Shown piece by piece: positions 50,582 to 62,200 of a stretch of 64,000 nucleotides of DNA. The stretch spans positions 6,838,501 to 6,902,500 of the forward strand of contig JAZARR010000153.1 in NCBI GenBank assembly GCA_037389465.1, in the 5' to 3' direction. A program made the translations under genes and the position numbers. Numbering within the stretch: position 1 is the first letter of the stretch; every line of letters starts with the position of its first letter. This DNA is from Baylisascaris procyonis. Taxonomy: Eukaryota; Nematoda; Chromadorea; Rhabditida; Ascarididae. A model generated the notes under the pieces. The model saw nothing but the letters and a program-made list of their open reading frames with translations, was not told the origin of the DNA and did not search any database.

Positions 50582-50744
50582 TCATGTTTATACTCCTGCT
50601 CCGCATTGAAAAATTCTCCAGTATCAAGAAAATCTATACTTATGAAGGAGAAGCATTGACGCGGCAACAGATTGAAGTGAACAGTTTTCAACGCATAGAT
50701 CTCAGAGATGCGCACAATTCTAACAACACACGTAGACCAAGCAA

Positions 50745-50815
50745 GCGTCGGTGGTTCAGTGGTAGAATGCTCGCCTGCCACGCGGGCGGCCCGGGTCCGA
50801 TTCCCGGCCGACGCA
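50745..50815 (+). tRNA. tRNA-Gly(GCC) copy 37
   Basis: GCC anticodon, stems paired, U55C. Type B spacer follows. Confidence 0.82.
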
Positions 50816-50978
50816 TCATGTTTATACTCCTGCTCCGCATTGAAAAATTCTCCAGTATCAAGAAAATCTATACCTATGAAGGAGAAGCATTGACGCGGCA
50901 ACAGATTGAAGTGAACAGATTTCAACGCATAGATCTCAGAGATGCGCACAATTCTAACAACACACGTAGACCAAGCAA

Positions 50979-51049
50979 GCGTCGGTGGTTCAGTGGTAGA
51001 ATGCTCGCCTGCCACGCGGGCGGCCCTGGTTCGATTCCCGGCCGACGCA
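50979..51049 (+). tRNA. tRNA-Gly(GCC) copy 38, variant
   Basis: TTC T-loop with T49 (T-stem mismatch). Confidence 0.72.
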
Positions 51050-51207
51050 AAATGTTTGGTCACCTCTTCCGCAAGTTCCAATGTCTTCGAGAAATCGTTC
51101 ACCCTCGTAGGAGTAGCAGATATCCAGGAGCAGTTAAACAGCACCACGTTTTCATTTGAAGGCGGCGAAGTGAGATCGAGTTCCGCGAAAACACAGAACA
51201 GGAACAA

Positions 51208-51278
51208 GCGTCGGTGGTTCAGTGGTAGAATGCTCGCCTGCCACGCGGGCGGCCAGGGTCCGATTCCCGGCCGACGCA
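51208..51278 (+). tRNA. tRNA-Gly(GCC) copy 39, variant
   Basis: A48 (T-stem mismatch) and U55C. Confidence 0.6.
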
Positions 51279-51441
51279 TCATGTTTATACTCCTGCTCCG
51301 CATTGAAAAATTCTCAAGTATCAAGATACCCTATGCTTATGAAGAAGAACCATTGACGCGGCTACAGATTGAAGTGAACAGATTTCAACGCATAGATATC
51401 AGAGATGCGCACAATTCTAACAACACACGTAGACCAAGCAA

Positions 51442-51512
51442 GCGTCGGTGGTTCAGTGGTAGAATGCTCGCCTGCCACGCAGGCGGCCCGGGTCCGATTC
51501 CCGGCCGACGCA
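51442..51512 (+). tRNA. tRNA-Gly(GCC) copy 40, variant with T5 terminator
   Basis: A40 and U55C. AATATTTTT follows directly. Confidence 0.67.
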
Positions 51513-51670
51513 ATATTTTTGACCACCTCTTCTGCAAGTTTCAATGTCTTCGACAAATCGTCCACCCTCATAGGAGTAGCAGATATCCAGGAGCAGTTAA
51601 ACAGCAACACGTTTCCATTTGGAGGCGGCGAAGTGAGATCGAGTTCCGCGAAAACACAGAACAGTAACAA

Positions 51671-51741
51671 GCGTCGGTGGTTCAGTGGTAGAATGCTCGC
51701 CTGCCACGCGGGCGGCCCTGGTTCGATTCCCGGCCGACGCA
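51671..51741 (+). tRNA. tRNA-Gly(GCC) copy 41, variant
   Basis: TTC T-loop with T49 (T-stem mismatch). Type A spacer follows. Confidence 0.72.
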
Positions 51742-51899
51742 AAATGTTTGGCCACCTCTTCCGCAAGTTCCAATGTCTTCGAGAAATCGTTCACCCTCGT
51801 AGGAGTAGCAGATATCCAGGAGCAGTTAAACAGCACCACGTTTTCATTTGAAGGCGGCGAAGTGAGATCGAGTTCCGCGAAAACACAGAACAGGAACAA

Positions 51900-51970
51900 G
51901 CGTCGGTGGTTCAGTGGTAGAATGCTCGCCTGCCACGCGGGCGGCCAGGGTCCGATTCCCGGCCGACGCA
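51900..51970 (+). tRNA. tRNA-Gly(GCC) copy 42, variant
   Basis: A48 (T-stem mismatch) and U55C. Type B spacer follows. Confidence 0.6.
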
Positions 51971-52133
51971 TCATGTTTATACTCCTGCTCCGCATTGAAA
52001 AATTCTCAAGTATCAAGATACCCTATGCTTATGAAGAAGAACCATTGACGCGGCTACAGATTGAAGTGAACAGATTTCAACGCATAGATATCAGAGATGC
52101 GCACAATTCTAACAACACACGTAGACCAAGCAA

Positions 52134-52204
52134 GCGTCGGTGGTTCAGTGGTAGAATGCTCGCCTGCCACGCAGGCGGCCCGGGTCCGATTCCCGGCCGA
52201 CGCA
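52134..52204 (+). tRNA. tRNA-Gly(GCC) copy 43, variant
   Basis: A40 (anticodon-stem mismatch) and U55C. Confidence 0.65.
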
Positions 52205-52367
52205 TCATGTTTATACTCCTGCTCCGCATTGAAAAATTCTCCAGTATCAAGAAAATCTATACTTATGAAGGAGAAGCATTGACGCGGCAACAGATTGAAG
52301 TGAACAGTTTTCAACGCATAGATCTCAGAGATGCGCACAATTCTAACAACACACGTAGACCAAGCAA

Positions 52368-52438
52368 GCGTCGGTGGTTCAGTGGTAGAATGCTCGCCTG
52401 CCACGCGGGCGGCCCGGGTCCGATTCCCGGCCGACGCA
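52368..52438 (+). tRNA. tRNA-Gly(GCC) copy 44 with T5 terminator
   Basis: GCC anticodon, stems paired, U55C. AATATTTTT follows directly. Confidence 0.84.
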
Positions 52439-52596
52439 ATATTTTTGACCACCTCTTCTGCAAGTTTCAATGTCTTCGACAAATCGTCCACCCTCATAGG
52501 AGTAGCAGATATCCAGGAGCAGTTAAACAGCAACACGTTTCCATTTGGAGGCGGCGAAGTGAGATCGAGTTCCGCGAAAACACAGAACAGTAACAA

Positions 52597-52667
52597 GCGT
52601 CGGTGGTTCAGTGGTAGAATGCTCGCCTGCCACGCGGGCGGCCCGGGTTCGATTCCCGGCCGACGCA
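52597..52667 (+). tRNA. tRNA-Gly(GCC) copy 45, canonical
   Basis: Canonical stems, anticodon and TTC T-loop; the last fully canonical copy in the array. Type A spacer follows. Confidence 0.95.
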
Positions 52668-52825
52668 AAATGTTTGACCACCTCTTCCGCAAGTTTCAAT
52701 GTCTTCGAGAAATCGTTCACCCTCGTAGGAGTAGCAGATATCGAGGAGCAGTTAAACAGCAACACGTTTCCATTTGGAGGCGGCGAAGTGAGATCGAGTT
52801 CCGCGAAAAGACAGAACAGGAACAA

Positions 52826-52896
52826 GCGTCGGTGGTTCAGTGGTAGAATGCTCGCCTGCCACGCGGGCGGCCCGGGTTCGATTCCCCGCCGACGCA
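52826..52896 (+). tRNA. tRNA-Gly(GCC) copy 46, variant
   Basis: TTC T-loop with G62 to C in the T-stem. Confidence 0.75.
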
Positions 52897-53054
52897 AAAT
52901 GTTTGACCACCTCTTCCGCAAGTTCCAATGTCTTCGAGAAATCGTTCACCCTCGTAGGAGTAGCAGATATCCAGGAGCAGTTAAACAGCACCACGTTTTC
53001 ATTTGAAGGCGGCGAAGTGAGATCGAGTTCCGCGAAAACACAGAACAGGAACAA

Positions 53055-53125
53055 GCGTCGGTGGTTCAGTGGTAGAATGCTCGCCTGCCACGCGGGCGGC
53101 CCGGGTCCGATTCCCGGCCGACGCA
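53055..53125 (+). tRNA. tRNA-Gly(GCC) copy 47 with T5 terminator
   Basis: GCC anticodon, stems paired, U55C. AATATTTTT follows directly. Confidence 0.84.
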
Positions 53126-53283
53126 ATATTTTTGACCACCTCTTCTGCAAGTTTCAATGTCTTCGACAAATCGTCCACCCTCATAGGAGTAGCAGATATC
53201 CAGGAGCAGTTAAACAGCAAGACGTTTTCATTTGAAGGCGGCGAAGTGAGATCGAGTTCCGCGAAAACACAGAACAGGAACAA

Positions 53284-53354
53284 GCGTCGGTGGTTCAGTG
53301 GTAGAATGCTCGCCTGCCACGCATGCGGCCCGGGTCCGATTCCCGGTCGACGCA
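53284..53354 (+). tRNA. tRNA-Gly(GCC) copy 48, degenerate
   Basis: Anticodon 3' stem reads GCATG, with two changes, plus U55C and C64 to T. Probably inactive. Confidence 0.5.
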
Positions 53355-53517
53355 TCATGTTTATACTCCTGCTCCGCGTTGAAAAATTCTCAAGTGTCAA
53401 GATACACTATACTTATGAAGAAGAAGCATTGACGCGGCAACAGATTGAAGTGAACAGATTTCAACGCATAGATCTCAGAGATGCGCACAATTCTAACAAC
53501 ACACGTAGATCAAGCAC

Positions 53518-53588
53518 GCGTCGGTGGTTCAGTGGTAGAATGCTCGCCTGCCACGCGGGCGGCCCGGGTCCGATTCCCGGCCGACGCA
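53518..53588 (+). tRNA. tRNA-Gly(GCC) copy 49 with T4 terminator
   Basis: GCC anticodon, stems paired, U55C. A type C spacer with TTTT (53593-53596) follows. Confidence 0.82.
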
Positions 53589-53753
53589 TCATGTTTTCCG
53601 TCCTCACCTGTATCCAAACCAATTTCAGTATGGTTGAGAGATCACCCTTTTTTCCGGTAGGAAGATCGAAGCGGCAAAAAACAAAGTCCGGCGGGTTTCA
53701 CCCGGAACTAAAGAACGATCGTGGATATCGGAGGACATACGCATACTTTACCG

Positions 53754-53824
53754 GCGTCGGTGGTTCAGTGGTAGAATGCTCGCCTGCCACGCGGGCAGCC
53801 CGGGTCCGATTCCCGGCCGACGCA
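53754..53824 (+). tRNA. tRNA-Gly(GCC) copy 50
   Basis: Variable-loop change G45 to A (GGGCAGCCC); U55C. Preceded by a type C spacer. Confidence 0.75.
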
Positions 53825-53987
53825 TCATGTTTATACTCCTTCTCCGCATTGAAAAATTCTGAAGTATCAAGAAACCCTATACTTGTGAAGGGGAAGCATT
53901 GACGCGGCAACAGATTGAAGTGAACAGTTTTCAACGCATAGATCTCAGAGATGCGCACAATTCTAACAACACACGTAGATCAAGCAC

Positions 53988-54058
53988 GCGTCGGTGGTTC
54001 AGTGTTAGAATGCTCGCCTCCCACGCGGGCGGCCCGGGTCCGATTCCCGGTCGACGCA
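53988..54058 (+). tRNA. tRNA-Gly(CCC) copy 51, variant with T5 terminator
   Basis: CCC anticodon, D-loop change (GTGTTAG), U55C and C64 to T. AATATTTTT follows directly. Confidence 0.6.
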
Positions 54059-54216
54059 ATATTTTTGACCACCTCTTCTGCAAGTTTCAATGTCTTCGAC
54101 AAATCGTCCACCCTCATAGGAGTAGCAGATATCCAGGAGCAGTTAAACAGCAACACGTTTTCATTTGAAGGCGGCGAAGTGAGATCGAGTTCCGCGAAAA
54201 CACAGAACAGGAACAA

Positions 54217-54287
54217 GCGTCGGTGGTTCAGTGGTAGAATGCTCGCCTGCCACGCGGGCGGCCCGGGTCCGATTCCCGGCCGACGCA
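54217..54287 (+). tRNA. tRNA-Gly(GCC) copy 52 with T4 terminator
   Basis: GCC anticodon, stems paired, U55C. The second type C spacer with an early TTTT follows. Confidence 0.82.
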
Positions 54288-54453
54288 TCATGTTTTCCGT
54301 CCTCACCTGTATCCAAACCAATTTCAGTATGGTTGAGAGATCACCCTTTTTTCCGGTAGGAAGATCGAAGCGGCAAAAAACAAAAGTCCAGCGGCTTTCA
54401 CCCGGAAGTAAAGAACGATCGTGGATATCGAAGGACATACGCATACTTTACCG

Positions 54454-54524
54454 GCGTCGGTGGTTCAGTGGTAGAATGCTCGCCTGCCACGCGGGCAGCC
54501 CGGGTCCGATTCCCGGTCGACGCA
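54454..54524 (+). tRNA. tRNA-Gly(GCC) copy 53
   Basis: G45 to A as in copy 50, U55C and C64 to T. Preceded by a type C spacer. Confidence 0.7.
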
Positions 54525-54687
54525 TCATGTTTATACTCCTGCTCCGCGTTGAAAAATTCTCAAGTGTCAAGATACACTATACTTATGAAGAAGAAGCATT
54601 GACGCGGCAACAGATTGAAGTGAACAGATTTCAACGCATAGATCTCAGAGATGCGCACAATTCTAACAACACACGTAGATCAAGCAT

Positions 54688-54758
54688 GCGTCGGTGGTTC
54701 AGTGGTAGAATGCTCGCCTGCCACGCGGGCGGCCCGGGTCCGATTCCCGGCCGACGCA
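54688..54758 (+). tRNA. tRNA-Gly(GCC) copy 54
   Basis: GCC anticodon, stems paired, U55C. Type B spacer follows. Confidence 0.82.
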
Positions 54759-54921
54759 TCATGTTTATACTCCTGCTCCGCATTGAAAAATTCTCCAGTG
54801 TCAAGAAACCCTATACTTAGGAAGGAGAAGCATTGACGCGGCAACAGATTGAAGTGAACAGTTTTCAACGCATAGATCTCAGAGATGCGCACAGTTCTAA
54901 CAACACACGTAGATCAAGCAC

Positions 54922-54992
54922 GCGTCGGTGGTTGAGTGGTAGAATGCTCGCCTGCCACGCGGGCGGCCCGGGTCCGATTCCCGGCCGACGCA
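54922..54992 (+). tRNA. tRNA-Gly(GCC) copy 55 with T5 terminator
   Basis: D-arm/A-box change (GTTGAGTGG), U55C. AATATTTTT follows directly. Confidence 0.7.
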
Positions 54993-55150
54993 ATATTTTT
55001 GACCACCTCTTCTGCAAGTTTCAATGTCTTCGACAAATCGTCCACGCTCATAGGAGTAGCAGATATCCAGGAGCAGTTAAACAGCAACACGTTTTCATTT
55101 GGAGGCGGCGAAGTGAGATCGGGTTCCGCGTGAACACAGAACATGAACAA

Positions 55151-55219
55151 GCGTCGGTGGTTCGGTGGCAGAATGCTCGCCTGCCACGCGGGCGTCCCGG
55201 GTCCGATTCCCGGGACGCA
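55151..55219 (+). pseudogene. tRNA-Gly(GCC) copy 56, 3' end damaged
   Basis: D-loop variant TTCGGTGGCAG, G45 to T and U55C. The 3' end reads CCCGGGACGC, missing bases, so the acceptor stem cannot pair normally. Confidence 0.7.
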
Positions 55220-55382
55220 TCACGTTTATACTCCTTCTCCGCATTGAAAAATTCTCAAGTATCAAGAAACCCTATACTATTGAAGAAGAAGCATTGACGC
55301 GGCAACAGATTGAAGTGAACAGTTTTCAACGCATAGATCTCAGAGATGCGCACAATTCTAACAACACACGTAGATCAAGCAC

Positions 55383-55453
55383 GCGTCGGTGGTTCAGTGG
55401 TAGAATGCTCGCCTGCCACGCGGGCGGCCCGGGTCCGATTCCCGGCCGACGCA
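55383..55453 (+). tRNA. tRNA-Gly(GCC) copy 57
   Basis: GCC anticodon, stems paired, U55C. Type B spacer follows. Confidence 0.82.
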
Positions 55454-55616
55454 TCATGTTTATACTCCTTCTCCGCATTGAAAAATTCTCCAGTATCAAG
55501 AAAATCTATACTTATGAAGGAGAAGCATTGACGCGGCAACAGATTGAAGTGAACAGTTTTCAACGCATAGATCTCAGAGATGCGCACAATTCTAACAACA
55601 CACGTAGACCAAGAAA

Positions 55617-55687
55617 GCGTCGGTGGTTCAGTGGTAGAATGCTCGCCTCCCACGCGGGCGGCCCGGGTCCGATTCCCGGCCGGCGCA
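55617..55687 (+). tRNA. tRNA-Gly(CCC) copy 58
   Basis: CCC anticodon, U55C, and A67 to G in the acceptor stem (a tolerated wobble pair with U4). Confidence 0.7.
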
Positions 55688-55842
55688 ATATGTTTGACCA
55701 CATCTGCAAGTTTCAGTGTCTTCGAGAAATCGTCCACCCTCGTAGGAGTAGCAGATATCCAGGAGCAGTTGGACAGCAACAGGTTTTCCTTTGAAGGCGG
55801 CGAAGTGAGATCGTGTCCCGCAAACATACCGAACCGGAACGA

Positions 55843-55913
55843 GCGTCGGCGGTTCAGTGGTAAAATGCTGGTGTGCCAGGCGGGCGGCGCGGGTCTGATT
55901 CTTGGGCGACGAG
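55843..55913 (+). pseudogene. tRNA-Gly copy 59, decayed
   Basis: The full-length outline is visible, but with many changes in the anticodon arm (GTGTGCCAGG), the T-arm (GGTCTGATTCTTGG) and the 3' end. It is the last full-length unit. Confidence 0.75.
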
Positions 55914-56075
55914 AGATTTTTGAACTCCTGCCCGCCATCAAAATAGGTTACTGTCTTTCAGAAGTCTTTCACTCTCGAAGAAGGAGCGCTCAAGCAGGAG
56001 GAGGTAGCAACGAATTGTTTTTACTGCAAGGCAGCAAAGAAAGATGCAGTTCCGGCTTGATGCGGACCGGACTGA

Positions 56076-56160
56076 GCGTCGATAGTTCAGTTGTAGATTT
56101 TTTAAATCTTTTTTATCCTTTCTACACCAGGCGAACCTTTTACCACTGATCTACCGACGC
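56076..56160. pseudogene. Inverted pair of tRNA-Gly 5' halves closing the array
   Basis: The plus strand at 56076-56096 starts like the tRNA (GCGTCGATAGTTCAG). The minus strand from 56160 to about 56122 also starts like it (GCGTCGGTAGATCAGTGGTA, then AAAGGTTCGCC). The two 5' halves point towards each other, separated by about 25 T-rich bases. Neither has a 3' half. This marks the right edge of the array and suggests an inversion or fold-back break there. Confidence 0.65.
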
Positions 56161-59252
<3,092 letters not shown>

Positions 59253-62200
59253 ATGAGTTCGGCCATAGCTGCGAACCAAACGACGGTGGATTTCGCGGTC
59301 GCTGAGCCAGCCAAAAAGAGAGCACGTGTTCAAGAAGTAGCAGCTGACTCACAAGTAAGCCTATCATTCACTTTTCAAGTCAGAAATCATAGCCATTACT
59401 TGTCTTCTTTCATAAGTTGGCCGTGTTGCCAATGCATTCATTCGATCGGCTAGCTGATAAATTGATTCATTATGGCTGAGGATTGCAAATTTCGATTTGT
59501 TGTTGATGTATCGAAATAAATGCTTATAGTAGGGGCCAACTTCTACAGTAAAAGAACACTCCACATATAATTCGGCGATATTTTTAAAATTACCGCACGT
59601 CATATTGGAGCAGTGTCTTCTCAAGGCTTTGATGGCCTAGGATAGGATGATGGCTGATTATGGCGAAGCATACGTAAGCATGGTGGACTATCACTAAGAA
59701 AGATAGCATCAGAAGAGGAGAGGCGATACATGGGCTTAGCTAGATGACTCTTTCGGTATACAGGCGGCATAAGCTGCAATGCAAAAACGAAAAAACATTT
59801 AAAGTTGATGTGACATTTCACAGAGAAACTATAATAGATGGCATAGCCGCTAGAATATTAAACAAGAAGATGGTATTATTTTAATAAAATTCGAGATTTA
59901 AGCATAGTGAAGCTAATTATTGTTCTAGTACTGAATAATATATGTTAATACAACACTCGTTCCTAATCGATCACTCTTGCTTAAACTTTGCTGCAGTCAG
60001 TCGGCATCGTACCCTTTCATAAATGCCCTTTGCGACTTACTTCGACACATCATTAAATTTACATATTTATAGAGAAGGTTCAAATAAAGATAAACATTTA
60101 AAAACGTTTTTTCGAGAACACGTTGCTGATCGGCGAGGATGTCTCATATAGACTATGCAGATTTTGGACATGTTCAGCCATTTACATCCTTTGTAGCAGT
60201 TGGCGAACCGGCATAAAATTTTGGCATAGAAGACCGTCGTATAGTATAGGCTTTGGTTACCAGTTTTTATTGTCATGCCTATAAGCTATGCGCAGACATG
60301 ACGTCACACCATAAAACTGTTTTGTAAAAGGTGAGTTGCATAATGTGGATCCCACAGGGCAGACACTGAAGTGATATGTTGAAGGAAGCGAATCAAGCGA
60401 TGCGCGGTGGAGTGGAAAAAATGGAGTTGAATCAAAGCCAAAATGGAACAAGCTCGCGATTTGTGACTGAAGGCGCGACCAATGCTCGAGAAAATGTTCT
60501 CGATCATAATCTTTACTCTCGCCAGATGTAGGCTTCACTTATTGTTCTTCGAGTTCTTGATTACCTTTTGATGCGAATAGAAGAGATGGCTTTACCTCAC
60601 GTGTGAAAATTGTGGACGTAATTGCATTTGGTACACATAATTTACTATTGTCCTATGATGGGAGATGATTTTAGCGAAGCAGTCATATGCAAACTTAAAA
60701 GATTGTGATTGGAATAAAAATATTTGAGCGACGGGTTTAGAGGAGGGGAGAGGTTTAACGGGACAGGAAACACCATATCTTTCTTCATTCTAACGCTTTC
60801 ATATACTGTGTCATAATAATTCAGCATCATGCAAAAGTATTGATAGCCGACGCTTTATTGTTTTTAAATAATTATATTTCAAATGCTTCGTGAATGTTAT
60901 GAGGCGGTACTAGCAACTAGTGGGCACATGTATGATGCACCTACTTTCATCAAAGGTAGATTATTCGGCAAGGTAATGGCATGCCGAGTGGAATTGAGAG
61001 AATTCTGTCACTTACAGGCTTGCGCTAAAGAAAGATATTGTCTCATCCATCTAGGGGAAGAGCACATCTACGGAAGGAATTATTAGGCAAGTAGGTGAGG
61101 GTTCTTGTTCTCCCGCATTTTTCTCCATTTGTGATCGAGACTATGTTTTCCCTACTAGATTGATTAAGCTACATTTAATGTTTGAATTATGCTACGTTTT
61201 TAATCCCCCACCTCTGTTAACGAAGATTCTATGATCTTCGTAGTATGACGCAGTGGATGCTGCGCAAAATGTGGTGAATTTTCGGATCACTTATCAGTTT
61301 TAGATCACTAAACGGGCTTATGAAACTTGTATTGTTTGTTCACTTAAACATCCTTCCACCTTTCCTGTGAGCCAATGAGGAAGGAAGAGATGAGTGGGTT
61401 ACTTTCATCGCTGAAGTGATATTGTTGCTTTATTAAGTTATGCACTGGGGGAATCGGCAATGATGCATCTGCGCCATGCTTCGGTGCTGATCAGTGGTAT
61501 TGGAGCGGTAGGTGTCGAGATCGCTAAGAATCTCATCCTTGGAGGTGTGCGCCATGTTACCATTCACGATACGCAGCCAGCGCAATGGCTGGATCTTTCA
61601 GCACAGGTGAATAATATAAGCGTTGTAATGTTGTGATAAGCGACCAGCTGAATAACATTGCTTAATTATTATGAGTTATTTTTATTGTGCAGCGAATTTT
61701 GTGGTTATACTTTTCCCAATTAAATTCTGCGAAGCAACTGATAGATGTTAAGGTTTCGAACGAATGGCTTTATTTAGAAATAAAGAAACATACATAGTAT
61801 ATAAAGAGATGCATTGACGATACTGACAAAGGGTTCTGAGCAAATGAAAACACCGATCACAAAAGAAAGTTGAAACGAGAGGGAAGGTCAAAAATGCACA
61901 TATTCAAGTAGCGTCAATTAAGTAACACTGGCAATATGGCCAAAGCAAGACGAAGCATTCATTAGTCACATATGGGCTGGCCATCTACGCCCTTCAAGGA
62001 CGATAGGTCAAATCGGGATAACTTTGATTTAAAACCATCAAGATTTCTAGCTTCAATAATGTCAGGTGGTAGTTGATTCCATAGTCGGATGACTCGAAAG
62101 GAAAACGAATTTAGTAGACCCGTTTTGACCGAAAACTTGCGTTGTAATTGAAAACGATGAAATCTGGAACATGTGTTGAAGCGGGTATGTGCAAACACGT

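Larger units (their letters stand above)
42413..56160 (+). repeat. Tandem array of 59 tRNA-Gly copies with alternating spacers
   Basis: All 59 copies are head to tail on the plus strand, followed by inverted fragments. Each unit is a 71-nt tRNA plus a spacer of about 158 nt (type A, period 229, beginning AAAATGTTT, AATATGTTT or AATATTTTT) or about 163 nt (type B, period 234, beginning ATCATGTTTATACTCCTGCT). Two units near the right end carry a third spacer (type C, beginning ATCATGTTTTCCGTCCTC). A-box (TGGTTCAGTGG) is kept in nearly all. The T-loop/B-box is GGTTCGATTCC in 15 copies and GGTCCGATTCC in most others, changing the normally invariant U55 (written U55C below). Positions in the copy entries are counted from the first base of the tRNA. 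Neighbouring units match so closely that unequal exchange or gene conversion must be recent. Confidence 0.97.

Noticed and set aside
42427..56149. Long open frames up to 319 codons across the array on both strands, with repeated RRWFSGRMLACHAGGPG-type protein
   Set aside because: They are translations of tRNA-Gly and spacer sequence. The unit lengths (229 and 234 bp) and a shortage of stop codons keep the frames open; no splice or start context supports a protein.
42413..56160. CRISPR-like array (regular repeats with spacers)
   Set aside because: The 71-nt repeats fold as tRNA, the spacers are themselves conserved in two families, and the genome is eukaryotic.
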